Shown: positions 27,431 through 35,901 of the stretch, in pieces
Numbering within the stretch: position 1 is the stretch's first letter
How the letters are laid out: each line of letters begins with the position of its first letter
Notes under the pieces: model-generated
Told to the model about the DNA's origin: nothing
Seen by the model: the letters and a program-made list of their open reading frames with translations, nothing else
Database searches by the model: none
NCBI RefSeq assembly: GCF_000021805.1
Contig: NC_011726.1
Span: 2,822,097 to 2,886,096 of the forward strand
From: Rippkaea orientalis PCC 8801
Lineage (GTDB): Bacteria > Cyanobacteriota > Cyanobacteriia > Cyanobacteriales > Microcystaceae
DNA: 64,000 bases
Direction: 5' to 3'
Program-made: the position numbers and the translations under genes

Positions 27431-28258
27431 TTAGGATTCTTGTTGATTAACATTAACCACTGCTGTCACTTGCTGAATATCTAAGTCTAAAGCTTCAGCA
27501 ATTTGTTCTAAACTTAACCCTAATGCCCTTAAACGAGGAATCGATTCGAGTTTAGCTTCTTGTCTACCCTCTTGTTTACCTTCTTGTTTACCTTCTTGTC
27601 TACCTTCTTCTAAGGCTTCCTGATAAACCTTGGTTTGTCTTAGATCGCTTAAACTAAACATTTTTTCTATCTCCTTGCGGCTAACTTGTGGTAGTTTATA
27701 AACAAGAATCGTCTCTATCAATTGTAAAAGATTTTGCTGCTGTCTAGCATCCCTAAATTCTTGCTTAACCTGTTGAATCAATCCTTTTCCTTGTTCAATA
27801 GCTTGGTTAGAGGGAGAAATAATTAATTTTAGGGTGTTAATTCCCACTGAATTAACATTACTTAGTTCATCTAAATAAAAACGAGAGACTCTTCCTGACT
27901 CTAATAATTCGCTATAACGCGAGGTTTCTACCGTTTCTACCGTTTCTACCTGACGGTTTGGATAAATGATGACTCCTTGCCAATTATTTCTTAATTCACT
28001 TTGATGAAGATAAAGAAATATCTCACTAAAAAAACGAGAATACAATTGATTATCTCGTTGAAATTGAACCTCAACAAAGTAAATAGGTTGATGATCATTA
28101 TTAGGTAAAAATACCCCATCAAGACGGAAAGCTAATTGCTTAACTTCGACCGAAGAAAATTGATAATGGTTAACAGTATCAGGAGGGACAGTGAGCAAAT
28201 CAAAAAAACAACGGGGGAAAATTTGAAAGAGTTGATAAAAAATACTGTCAGTTTTCAC
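27431..28258 (-). CDS. DUF2887 family protein (Rpn/transposase-like nuclease)
   Basis: This 275-aa protein has an N-terminal PD-(D/E)XK-like domain: 'FRLDGVFLPNND..PIYFVEVQFQRDNQLYSRFFSEIF' (about 42-80, the motif D...E-x-Q). Relatives are called Rpn or PD-(D/E)XK 'putative transposases' and are abundant in cyanobacteria. Two local repeats stand out: VETVETVET (about 107-115) and EGRQEGKQEGKQEGRQE near residue 225. Both come from short tandem DNA repeats, which likely slip. A helix-turn-helix-like tail follows ('LRALGLSLEQIAEALDLDI'). Function is unproven; it may act on mobile DNA. Confidence 0.75.
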   Translation of the reverse strand: MKTDSIFYQLFQIFPRCFFDLLTVPPDTVNHYQFSSVEVKQLAFRLDGVFLPNNDHQPIYFVEVQFQRDNQLYSRFFSEIFLYLHQSELRNNWQGVIIYPNRQVETVETVETSRYSELLESGRVSRFYLDELSNVNSVGINTLKLIISPSNQAIEQGKGLIQQVKQEFRDARQQQNLLQLIETILVYKLPQVSRKEIEKMFSLSDLRQTKVYQEALEEGRQEGKQEGKQEGRQEAKLESIPRLRALGLSLEQIAEALDLDIQQVTAVVNVNQQES

Positions 28259-28353
28259 ATTTTTTTAGAGAGTTAGCCATTTAATTTATGATAACCAATA
28301 GACGGATAAAGCGATCGCAGATTCGATCAATTTAGTTAGGAGGATAGACTATT

Positions 28354-28869
28354 TTGGCAAAAGGATTAAAAATATTGTTAATTGGGATGTTAACCAGCTT
28401 TTTGACAAGTTGTAATGGTTATCCTCGTCTGTTAAACTTTCCCTTTGAGCCAGGGGGACGGGGATTAAATAGTTTTGCGTCGGAATTGACTCCCCAAGTA
28501 ACGGCTTCCTATATCGTCTTTGTTTCCGATCGCAATGGTTCTCAAGATATTTATCTCTTTGATGCTCAAAAACGGCAATTAATCGCCTTACCTGGCCTTA
28601 ATTCCCTCGATGAAGTGGCCTCTGATCCCTCTATTTCTGAAGATGGTCGTTATCTGGTATTTGCCATGAGTCGTCAGGGAAAATCGAATATTTACCTCTA
28701 CGATCGCCAAACCCAACAGAAACGTAGTCTGACGGATAATTTACAGGCCGAAGTCCGTAACCCTGTGATTAATGCTAATGGCGATCGCATTGCCTTTGAA
28801 ATCGCCCAAGACGGTCAATGGGATATCATGGTTTATGATCGATCAGGCAATCCGATTACGACTTTTTAG
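28354..28869 (+). CDS. TolB-like beta-propeller lipoprotein
   Basis: This 171-aa protein starts at a TTG at 28354, supported by a strong AGGAGG at 28338-28343 and by a signal peptide that begins immediately (AKGLKILLIGMLTSFLTSC). The Cys in LTSC is a likely lipoprotein residue. The rest holds two or three WD40-like/PD40 repeats: 'ASYIVFVSDRNGSQDIYLFDAQKRQ', 'GRYLVFAMSRQGKSNIYLYDRQ', 'GDRIAFEIAQDGQWDIMVYD'. It resembles the C-terminus of TolB but is only about a third of its length, so it is not TolB itself. It is convergent with the mrp cluster. Confidence 0.75.
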   Translation: MAKGLKILLIGMLTSFLTSCNGYPRLLNFPFEPGGRGLNSFASELTPQVTASYIVFVSDRNGSQDIYLFDAQKRQLIALPGLNSLDEVASDPSISEDGRYLVFAMSRQGKSNIYLYDRQTQQKRSLTDNLQAEVRNPVINANGDRIAFEIAQDGQWDIMVYDRSGNPITTF

Positions 28870-28872
28870 CCT

Positions 28873-29568
28873 TTATAATAATCCCCGATAACGAATAAAC
28901 AATAAAATAACCGCCCAAGAACCCAAAGCGACTTTTACTGCCACTAAAAAGTTGAGTAAAGGAATCATGCCACCACTAAAAAGGGTTCCTAATTCCCCGT
29001 GGGGTAATTCCCAACCCATGAGGGTAATAACCGACAAAACAATGAAAATTAAGACGGAAATCTTCTCCCAAGTGGCAGCATTCCAGCGTTTATAAATAGC
29101 TGACATCCACTCGGTATTAGCGGTAATAGCGATCAATCCGATCGCCGTTCCTCCGGCTACTCCCGCAGCAAACCCACCTCCTGGACTAAGATGACCTCGA
29201 ATCGCTAATTCAATACTAACTAAGGTTGAAAGAGTTGCTCCCAAACGGGCTAGGATAATCGAAGGGCGATCGCTAAACTGATAGACTATGGTTGTCGGGG
29301 TTTCATTGGCTAACAGAAAAGCCACTCCCAAAACAGCGATAGTAAAAACAACCACTTCAAAAATGGTGTCATAGAGACGATTTCTAAAAATAATACCCGA
29401 AACGGCATTAGGAACGCCACTATCACCTACCACCGCGTCAACAATGGACATCTCTTCCCATTGTTCAGTGGGATTGGGCATAATTAAGATTTTGACTAAT
29501 AACGCTAGTCCGGCCACTAGATAAACCCATTTCATCTTAATGCTTCTCCTCCGTGTTGGGTAAGGCAA
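28873..29568 (-). CDS. mrpB: Mrp-type antiporter subunit B (MnhB domain)
   Basis: This 231-aa protein has an N-terminal helix, then the MnhB domain ('SPGGGFAAGVAGGTAIGLIAIT' is its hallmark) with several helices. MrpB is a small membrane subunit of the multi-subunit Na+/H+ antiporter. It is the last gene of a seven-gene run read on the minus strand, and overlaps the preceding subunit gene by 32 bp. The stop is only three bases from the stop of the TolB-like gene, so both transcripts probably share a bidirectional termination zone. Confidence 0.82.
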   Translation of the reverse strand: MPYPTRRRSIKMKWVYLVAGLALLVKILIMPNPTEQWEEMSIVDAVVGDSGVPNAVSGIIFRNRLYDTIFEVVVFTIAVLGVAFLLANETPTTIVYQFSDRPSIILARLGATLSTLVSIELAIRGHLSPGGGFAAGVAGGTAIGLIAITANTEWMSAIYKRWNAATWEKISVLIFIVLSVITLMGWELPHGELGTLFSGGMIPLLNFLVAVKVALGSWAVILLFIRYRGLL

Positions 29569-30088
29569 TATAAGTTAGCTTCGTTGCGGGTGAGGTCAAC
29601 TGCTCTTGCAAAATTTCAAAGAGACGACGAACGCGAATCGCTAGGTTGTAGGGGCGATCGCTTTCTGATGAGGTTTGGGTTGAGGGAATACAGGTTGCAT
29701 GGATATCCTTAGTCATTAAGGCCGATTCTAGGGCTTCTAGGTGGGGATATTCGACTAAATCAAGGCGTAAATGGTATTTATCGATACTTTTACGCAGATG
29801 AGGGATGATTTCTTCTAAAACATCCCCCTTATCCCCGACAAGGATTCCCAAACGCATCACCAAGGAGGAACGAACCGAGACAATATAGAGGGCAACTGCT
29901 AATAGCGTACCAACTAAAGCTTCTGTTAAGGCTACATCTGGGGCTCCCAAAACACCATAAACGAGGGCAGCGATCGCCCCTAAAATAGCGCGAATAACTA
30001 ACGCATGGTAGGGATTCACCTGAAAAACCAACATTAAGGACACTAAAGGTAGCAAAGCGATGATTATATAGAGATAGCTATCAATCAT
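29537..30088 (-). CDS. Mrp subunit with DUF4040/MbhD-type domain (short MrpA-like)
   Basis: This 183-aa membrane protein has 'AIIRAILGAIAALVYGVLGAPDVALTEALVGTLLAVALYIV'-like helices with the conserved acidic Asp and Glu of the MbhD/MrpA C-terminal segment, followed by a cytoplasmic tail of about 80 residues. In most bacteria this domain is the C-terminal end of the large MrpA; here it is a separate gene. Its start overlaps the mrpG stop by 4 bp (ATGA). It probably forms part of the ion path next to MrpD. Confidence 0.75.
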   Translation of the reverse strand: MIDSYLYIIIALLPLVSLMLVFQVNPYHALVIRAILGAIAALVYGVLGAPDVALTEALVGTLLAVALYIVSVRSSLVMRLGILVGDKGDVLEEIIPHLRKSIDKYHLRLDLVEYPHLEALESALMTKDIHATCIPSTQTSSESDRPYNLAIRVRRLFEILQEQLTSPATKLTYIALPNTEEKH

Positions 30089-30360
30089 GGTTTCTCACTC
30101 TCAGTAGAACAATAGGCTAAGACATAGCCCAATACCGTATTCCAGATGGCTAAGGTAATAATAGCTAATAGCAATAACGGCCATTCATTAGGGATTTTTA
30201 GCAATAACCCGAAAATAATAGCCATTGATCCCAGAGTATCGGACACCGATAGGGTATGGAGTTTAAATAGGACTGATCGGTTGCCGAGGAGGGGTAAAGT
30301 TCCCCAAAACCAGAAGATAATCCCGATTATTAGACAGCTATAGCTTAAAACGTCAATCAT
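30085..30360 (-). CDS. mrpG: Mrp-type antiporter subunit G
   Basis: This 91-aa protein has three predicted membrane helices and the PhaG/MnhG pattern 'FKLHTLSVSDTLGSMAIIFGLLL', the most conserved block of the family. It is a small structural subunit of the Mrp complex. It overlaps both neighbours by 4 bp, so translation is coupled. Confidence 0.82.
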   Translation of the reverse strand: MIDVLSYSCLIIGIIFWFWGTLPLLGNRSVLFKLHTLSVSDTLGSMAIIFGLLLKIPNEWPLLLLAIITLAIWNTVLGYVLAYCSTESEKP

Positions 30361-30608
30361 ACTTCGTTTAAACGCTTAATTAAATGGGCTAATAACATTA
30401 ATCCTGCATTACCTACAGTGAGGATAATGACAGCAACGACTCCAATAGACCAATCATCGCGTAAAACCGAGATGACTAGGACTATAATCGAGGTTTTAGT
30501 GGCAATACTAGCCAAAGCCAGCATTTTTTCCCAGATATCCTTATCCTGCCAAGCTTCATAGATGGGAATGAGTAAGGCCAAAATCATGGCGATTAAAATT
30601 GAATCCAT
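30357..30608 (-). CDS. mrpF: Mrp-type antiporter subunit F
   Basis: This 83-aa protein has three helices, with 'ALASIATKTSIIVLVISVL' and 'SIGVVAVIILTVGNAGLMLL' matching the shape of MrpF/MnhF. It is the first gene after the 254-bp gap that separates the mrpCDE group from mrpFG and the last two genes. It may start a second transcript or follow the hairpin region by read-through. Confidence 0.75.
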   Translation of the reverse strand: MDSILIAMILALLIPIYEAWQDKDIWEKMLALASIATKTSIIVLVISVLRDDWSIGVVAVIILTVGNAGLMLLAHLIKRLNEV

Positions 30609-30641
30609 TTTAGCTTCCTTCTTATCATTAAATTACGTTTG

Positions 30642-30675
30642 AAAAAATGTTACTCTAAGAACATTTTTGACACTC
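30642..30675. repeat. Hairpin repeat in the mrpE-mrpF gap, copy 1
   Basis: AAAAATGTT-actctaa-GAACATTTTTGACACTC: the arms AAATGTT and AACATTT can pair. A near-identical unit occurs at 30808-30840. Position between mrpE and mrpF suggests a regulatory or transposable origin. Confidence 0.6.
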
Positions 30676-30807
30676 AATAAATGCCTTCAGCCAATGAAAT
30701 TAGACTCAATAAGTGGTCTTTTTTCGATATTTCTGTATTGTTTATTGAAAAGTCACCATCGATTTAAGGGGCATTTTGTCCATCAATCAAGGCTTAATTT
30801 CATCAGC

Positions 30808-30840
30808 AAAAATGTTATTGGGTGAACATTTTTGACATTG
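30808..30840. repeat. Hairpin repeat in the mrpE-mrpF gap, copy 2
   Basis: AAAAATGTT-attgggt-GAACATTTTTGACATTG is a direct repeat of copy 1 with a different loop. The 130 bp between copies contain no gene. Confidence 0.6.
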
Positions 30841-30862
30841 AAAATTCCTAGGGCTTTCGGCT

Positions 30863-31273
30863 TTATCCACTCTCTAAATTAGGGGTTTTTCTTCGAGTGA
30901 CTCGATGGACTTCATACCAACCTTGTTCATCGTATTTTAAGACAATAGTTTTCGGGGTAAACGTAATTAAAAAAATATCGAGAAAGATCAGTCCTGGGGT
31001 ACGTCGGGGTTTAACCGTTTCCCTAACAATTTCTTCGTTGTTATGGGGACGTAAAATCATTTGTATTGCTTCGATATAGGCTTGGGGAATAGCGATAATG
31101 ATCTCCCATAAAACTCCTAGCCAATCTTTTAAAACACTGGGTGATCGATAGCTACTGGGTAATAAGAAAGCAATGCCAAGACCGATAATAATGTTAGGTA
31201 AACTCAAATCAGATGTCAGTAAAAACCAGATTACCAGACGGAGAACTATATTGAGAATTGCGATCGCGTCCAT
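30863..31273 (-). CDS. mrpE: Mrp-type antiporter subunit E
   Basis: This 136-aa protein has an N-terminal membrane part ('NIVLRLVIWFLLTSDLSLPNIIIGLGIAFLL') and a cytoplasmic C-terminal domain including 'FLDIFLITFTPKTIVLKYDEQGWYEVHRV', the MnhE signature where family members read 'ITLTPGT'. The start overlaps the end of mrpD by 28 bp. MrpE contributes to complex stability. Confidence 0.8.
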   Translation of the reverse strand: MDAIAILNIVLRLVIWFLLTSDLSLPNIIIGLGIAFLLPSSYRSPSVLKDWLGVLWEIIIAIPQAYIEAIQMILRPHNNEEIVRETVKPRRTPGLIFLDIFLITFTPKTIVLKYDEQGWYEVHRVTRRKTPNLESG

Positions 31274-32700
31274 ACTATCCAGAAAAGTAAGATTAACATT
31301 AAACTCATTACACCAATCAGATGATCAAATTCTTCAATCACCCTAGGAATTTTCACGGCTAATTTCTTAAAAATCAGAAAATAAGCCAACCAACCGATAG
31401 CAATCGTCACCAACGGTTTGATAATATTTGTCAGCGTGTATGCTTCATAATAAACTCCATTAGCAACGATTAATCCTCCTAATAAAATCCCCATTGCCCA
31501 CCAAAATCCAGGGGATAGTTTAGCGATGGTTTCGCTTTTTTGATGGGGTAAAAAGATAAATTTAGCAAAAGAAATAGCCGTTCCCAACGCGGCAATATTC
31601 ATGGCAATCACTTGCCAGGGTAAGTAATTTTTACTGGTTAAAACCTTAGCCCCAAACCCGGATAGAAGGGGAAATCCAGAGATAGAAAAACTAGCGATGA
31701 CTAACGCTATCCAAACTTGGTTATTAAGGGGTAGATGATGTAATTCTTTAAAATTACGACTGGGTAAGACTCCCGATAGCAAAAAGAGGGCAGATTTGAC
31801 TAAACCGTGGGTTAGGGCATAAAAACCGCCAACCACCGGAGCTGCCAAAACAAACCCTAATTGAGAGATGGTGTGAAAGGCCAGCATCCGTTTGGTATCC
31901 TTTTCAAACACCGCATAGGCGACCCCTAATAGGGCTGTTGTGACCCCAAAAAAGCGGACGATGGGATCGATCTCGTCTAACATGAGGGCACAGCGTACCA
32001 TCGGAAATACCCCCGCTTTGACGACGACCCCGGACATCAAAGCGGAGACGGGGGGCTCAGACTCAGAATGGGTTAAGGGCAACCATAACCCTGAGATAAA
32101 AATGCCTCCTTTGACTAATAATCCCAAAAAAATGAGGGCGATCGCTTCGGGGGGAGAACCGCGTAATCCGGCAAAATTAAAAGAATGATGGGCTTGATAG
32201 ACTAAAACCGCCCCCACCAGATAAAATAACATGGCGGTATTGCTGACAAAGAGATAGCGTAACGCTACCCAAATCGATCTATCTGTGCGAGGATAGGCAA
32301 TTAAGAGAAAAGCCGCAATACTAATGACTTCTAAGGCTACATAAAGACTAATAAAATCAGCGCAAATAAAAGTCGCATTTACACTGCCATGGAGAATAAT
32401 GGCCTGCATATAGAAAAAAGCGGTTTTCTCACTTTCCCAACAGTTTAGAATAACGGCTGCTGTCACTAACGCATTGGTCAGAATAAAAAAACCACTTAAT
32501 GAATCGACCGTTAAGGTAACACCGAAGTTATCGAGTAACTCCAGGGTTACGGGAGATGATTGTAAAAAGATCTGACTCGCATACAGCCCGGAAATCACGG
32601 CGGTTCCTAGGGCTAAATAGCGATCAATTTGGGGCAATAGATAGATAACAAACCCCATAAAAAAGGGGAAGGCCATCCAAACAATCGTTAAATCAGTCAT
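31246..32700 (-). CDS. mrpD: Mrp-type antiporter subunit D (NuoN/NdhD-like)
   Basis: This 484-aa protein has about fourteen helices and belongs to the proton-translocating antiporter superfamily. Key residues are visible: 'SLYVALEVISIAAFLLIAYP' with the membrane Glu of helix 5, the Lys in 'LLVKGGIFISGLWLPLTHSESEPPVSALMSGVVVKAG' (helices 7-8), and 'GLVKSALFLLSG'. It is the major ion-moving subunit here. MrpC overlaps it by 4 bp upstream. A second, full-length MrpA of this class is not in the window. Confidence 0.87.
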   Translation of the reverse strand: MTDLTIVWMAFPFFMGFVIYLLPQIDRYLALGTAVISGLYASQIFLQSSPVTLELLDNFGVTLTVDSLSGFFILTNALVTAAVILNCWESEKTAFFYMQAIILHGSVNATFICADFISLYVALEVISIAAFLLIAYPRTDRSIWVALRYLFVSNTAMLFYLVGAVLVYQAHHSFNFAGLRGSPPEAIALIFLGLLVKGGIFISGLWLPLTHSESEPPVSALMSGVVVKAGVFPMVRCALMLDEIDPIVRFFGVTTALLGVAYAVFEKDTKRMLAFHTISQLGFVLAAPVVGGFYALTHGLVKSALFLLSGVLPSRNFKELHHLPLNNQVWIALVIASFSISGFPLLSGFGAKVLTSKNYLPWQVIAMNIAALGTAISFAKFIFLPHQKSETIAKLSPGFWWAMGILLGGLIVANGVYYEAYTLTNIIKPLVTIAIGWLAYFLIFKKLAVKIPRVIEEFDHLIGVMSLMLILLFWIVWTRSQFSI

Positions 32701-33038
32701 GGGGTATTATTCTCTTCAATCGCTTTGGTTTCAAGTGTCGGATTATCCTTAGCTAATTTCATGATTCCTACTAGCATTAAGGCTTGAATAGAAAATCCAA
32801 TAACAATCGCGGTTAAAATCACGGCTTGGGGAACCGGATCGGCATAGGCAAGGAGAACGGAATCGTTATTAGTAGCAATGGGGGTATATAAGCCATCCCG
32901 TGAGGCAATCAAAACATAATAGGCAATGACTCCTGTACTCATGATGTCCATGGAGATGATTTTCATGACCAGATTTTTTTTAAAGATGATGCCCAAAAAG
33001 CCACAGAGAATCGTGGTAACTATACAAGTTTCTAACAT
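32697..33038 (-). CDS. mrpC: Mrp-type antiporter subunit C (NuoK-like)
   Basis: This 113-aa protein has three helices with 'LVMKIISMDIMSTGVIAYYVLIASRDG' and 'ADPVPQAVILTAIVIGFSIQALML', the MnhC/NuoK pattern (DPVPQALVLTAIVI is its hallmark). It is the first gene of the cluster in reading direction; its promoter should lie in the AT-rich gap 33039-33504. Confidence 0.87.
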   Translation of the reverse strand: MLETCIVTTILCGFLGIIFKKNLVMKIISMDIMSTGVIAYYVLIASRDGLYTPIATNNDSVLLAYADPVPQAVILTAIVIGFSIQALMLVGIMKLAKDNPTLETKAIEENNTP

Positions 33039-33504
33039 AAGCCATTATATACAAAAAACTATCAAAGTTTGATTATTCATAGCTTAAAGCCTATGTTTAG
33101 ATTATACAAGCGTTTCGGCAAAAAGGAAATCTGACTAATAACATAGTCTATTTGCACTAATTAATCAGGAGTGTTAACTCTGACTCGTCAATTTTCAAAA
33201 AGAGTAGCCCACAATACATTGTTATTTTATCAGAAAAAGGGTTTTTCTTTTACATAACTGAAACCCCCATTATTGCGTTAATTATTGAGAATAATTTTTA
33301 TTAATCCTCTAATTTTTTGGTATATTTTGCTACTGTTTAATAAAAATTTAATAATTAATAAAATTTAACAAAGACGATCCCAATAGACGTTTTAAGTACC
33401 TGTGCAAAATTAATTAGACATTTTAGTATCAATTGATAATGACTGTATCCTAACTGTGTTGGTTGTTGCCTCTCTTAACTAGGTAATGAATTTTGCGCGA
33501 CCAC
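33039..33504. other. AT-rich intergenic region, no gene seen
   Basis: This 466-bp region, very AT-rich in its middle, separates the mrp cluster from the symporter gene. I find no open frame with a start and ribosome binding site, no repeat and no clear hairpin. It should contain the mrp promoter. Confidence 0.5.
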
Positions 33505-34917
33505 TTATATAAGTCTCTGGAAATATTTGTCTAAATCATCAGCCACTTGTGCTGATAAGAAAATACAGCCTAATAGGTTAGGAATAGTCAACAATAATAG
33601 CATCATATCACTAAAATTAATAACCGCTCCTAAATTAACCACTGAACCGATAAAAATACAGACTAAAAATAGAATTTTAAAGATAATTCGACTAGGTTCT
33701 CCTAACACATACGCCCAACAAATTTCGCCATAATAACACCAAGTAATCATGGTAGAAAAGGCGAATAAACAAATAATCCCCAACAAGACAAAAGGAAACC
33801 AACTAATAACACTACCAAAGGCTGTTGCAGCCAAGGCTGAACCACTCAAATGATTGCCGATCGCTTGTTGATAAGTTCCCGTGGTAATAATCACTAATGC
33901 GGTCAAATTACACACCACTACGGTATCAATAAAGGGTTCTAACATCGATACGATGCCCTCTTGAATGGGTTCTTGGGTTTTAGCGACTGAATGGGCGATC
34001 GCAGCTACTCCTAAACCAGCTCCGTTAGAAAAGGCACTCCGTCGGACTCCTTGGACCAAAACCCCAATGATTCCCCCTTCCATGGCTTGGGGAGAAAATG
34101 CGTCTTGTACCATCAGGCTAAATGCCCCAGGAATGGCGGTAAAATTGACTGCTAAGACCCATAAAGACCCTAAAACGTATAAGAATACCATCACGGGGAC
34201 TAAACGGCTGGTAACGATGCTAATCCGGCTAATTCCACCAATAATGACCAGTCCTACCAATGCTGCTAAAATCAGTCCAAAGACCCAATCATAGGGTTTT
34301 ACGGCGGGAATAACCGTTGCTAAGGCTGCAAAGGATTGATTAGCTTGGAACATATTGCCACCTCCCATGGCTGCCCCAATTCCGGTTAAACCGTAGATAA
34401 TTGAGAGGATTTTGCCTAATTTCCCTTGGCCGAGTTTATCTAAGCCATCTCGTAGATAATACATCGGACCCCCGACGACGGTTCCATCAGGGAGAAACTG
34501 GCGATATTTGACCCCTAATGTGCAACTAACGAATTTACTAGCCATTCCTAATACAGCATAGGCTGACATCCAAAAAACACTCCCTGGTCCCCCCATGGCG
34601 ATCGCCATGGCAACACCAGCAATATTTCCTAGTCCGATACTAGCGGATAAAGCAGTGGCTAGGGCTTGAAATGGGGTCACTTCTCCTTTAGACTCGTCTT
34701 GAGGGTTGCTGTATTGTCCTAACGCAATTTTAAGGGCGTGTTTAAAGCCAAACAGGTTGATTAACCTCATTCTCAGGGTGAGGAAGAGTCCAGCAAAGAG
34801 TAACCAAAGTATGATGAGGGGAAAGCCTCCTAGGTCAAATAACAGGATTTGTTCTAGGATTGTGACTAGATGGGAGAAGAGTTGATCGAGGCGATCGAGG
34901 AGAGAATTTAGGGACAT
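33505..34917 (-). CDS. AGCS-family alanine/glycine:cation symporter
   Basis: This 470-aa protein has about eleven membrane helices. Family hallmarks: 'GEVTPFQALATALSASIGLGNIAGVAMAIAMGGPGSVFWM' near the N-terminus, 'PDGTVVGGPMYYLRDGL', and 'RRSAFSNGAGLGVAAIAHS'. AGCS carriers import alanine or glycine with Na+. The neighbouring Mrp antiporter would help export the Na+ that comes in, though they are separate transcripts. It has an own upstream gap of about 90 bp to a toxin remnant. Confidence 0.9.
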   Translation of the reverse strand: MSLNSLLDRLDQLFSHLVTILEQILLFDLGGFPLIILWLLFAGLFLTLRMRLINLFGFKHALKIALGQYSNPQDESKGEVTPFQALATALSASIGLGNIAGVAMAIAMGGPGSVFWMSAYAVLGMASKFVSCTLGVKYRQFLPDGTVVGGPMYYLRDGLDKLGQGKLGKILSIIYGLTGIGAAMGGGNMFQANQSFAALATVIPAVKPYDWVFGLILAALVGLVIIGGISRISIVTSRLVPVMVFLYVLGSLWVLAVNFTAIPGAFSLMVQDAFSPQAMEGGIIGVLVQGVRRSAFSNGAGLGVAAIAHSVAKTQEPIQEGIVSMLEPFIDTVVVCNLTALVIITTGTYQQAIGNHLSGSALAATAFGSVISWFPFVLLGIICLFAFSTMITWCYYGEICWAYVLGEPSRIIFKILFLVCIFIGSVVNLGAVINFSDMMLLLLTIPNLLGCIFLSAQVADDLDKYFQRLI

Positions 34918-35004
34918 ATAGCTTGGATCAGTTGAGTTATTATTAAATAGCTTTCTGTCTGTATAGATTCTAAATTAACGGAGATTAATATGCAAATTAA
35001 CATA

Positions 35005-35220
35005 TTATAATTCTAGCCAATTTTCTACACTTAATCCTTCACTTCTCAATAAGTCACTATCATTGGAAACAAGGGTTAAGCCTTTAATAATAGCAGGAGC
35101 AGCGATTAAAATATCTTCGGTTTGTATAGATAATCCTCTTAATCTCAGATTAGCATGAATTTCTGCTGCTTTTTCTAAGATGGCCAAATCATCTAATAAG
35201 TAGGGTAAACTTAGAGTGAC
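35005..35220 (-). pseudogene. Remnant of a VapC-type PIN-domain toxin (C-terminal part)
   Basis: The frame reads '..ILEKAAEIHANLRLRGLSIQTEDILIAAPAIIKGLTLVSNDSDLLRSEGLSVENWLEL', the C-terminal half of a VapC PIN domain (compare 'AEI-x-A-x-L-x2-x-G-x3-x2-D-x2-IAA-x-A', 'LTLVTxN'). The frame is closed by a stop near 35221, and the N-terminal half with the first catalytic Asp residues is missing. No vapB antitoxin is adjacent. It is an eroded toxin gene, probably from an old toxin-antitoxin pair. Confidence 0.6.
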
Positions 35221-35268
35221 AGAAGAGAGTTAAGATGTGTTTACCCTGCTTTTGCGTTCGCGGCTTTC

Positions 35269-35442
35269 TTGTTAACTGAAAATAGCGAAAAAATTTATCA
35301 AACAGTCCTCTCAATTAACCCTGAACAAACTCCCTCAAGTATTAACCCAATTTGCACCTTTTCCTTTGCTTTTGTAATTAGTATTATGATCGGATTAATC
35401 AGTGCTATTGTTGTCGATCACTTTCTCAAAAATAAACAATAA
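35269..35442 (+). CDS. Possible small membrane protein, 57 aa
   Basis: The frame runs from a TTG at 35269 to TAA at 35440 and ends with one good membrane helix ('FSFAFVISIMIGLISAIVVDHF') and a basic tail (LKNKQ). The frame is open further upstream without an ATG, and there is no ribosome binding site. It may be a small membrane protein or the leftover end of a gene. Confidence 0.25.
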   Translation: MLTENSEKIYQTVLSINPEQTPSSINPICTFSFAFVISIMIGLISAIVVDHFLKNKQ

Positions 35443-35538
35443 TTCAATTAAAAATGATTTTCTATTGCCTATGTCCTGTAAAATTTGGTATACTATAAGA
35501 TTGTACTCAAATAACCTCAAACTTAAGGAGATTGTGTC

Positions 35539-35775
35539 ATGTCGCGCAAATGTCAACTAACTGGCAAAAAAGCCAATAATGCCTATGCAGTTTCTCATTC
35601 TCACCGTCGAACCAAGAAATTACAGGAAGCCAATTTACAATGGAAGCGTGTTTGGTGGCCAGAAGGCAACCGTTGGGTTAGGTTACGTCTGTCTACCAAA
35701 GCCATTAAAACCTTAGAAACTAAAGGTTTATCAGTGATGGCTAAAGAAGCCGGAATTAACCTAAATAAGATTTAA
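35539..35775 (+). CDS. rpmB: 50S ribosomal protein L28
   Basis: This 78-aa basic protein begins '[27 protein letters not shown]', the L28 signature, and contains '[20 protein letters not shown]'. It is a late-assembly subunit protein. An AAGGAG is found 13 bp before the ATG. It appears to be followed by a hairpin (35807-35823) and then the guanylyltransferase gene. Confidence 0.97.
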   Translation: MSRKCQLTGKKANNAYAVSHSHRRTKKLQEANLQWKRVWWPEGNRWVRLRLSTKAIKTLETKGLSVMAKEAGINLNKI

Positions 35776-35806
35776 TTGAGAAATAGGTGGGTATCAAAAA
35801 TCCTAG

Positions 35807-35823
35807 GGTGGGTATTGCCCACC
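35807..35823. repeat. GGTGGGTATTGCCCACC hairpin, copy 1
   Basis: GGTGGG-tattg-CCCACC forms a 6-bp stem after rpmB. Versions of the same unit occur at 42486-42502 and 49621-49645. There is no T-run, so it is a repeat family and not a textbook terminator. Confidence 0.6.
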
Positions 35824-35901
35824 TTAATAGTTTTGTTGAGCAAAATTAGACCAATTAACGATACAATCAACTCAACGCTGTTTCTCAAACTAACCTATCT
35901 C

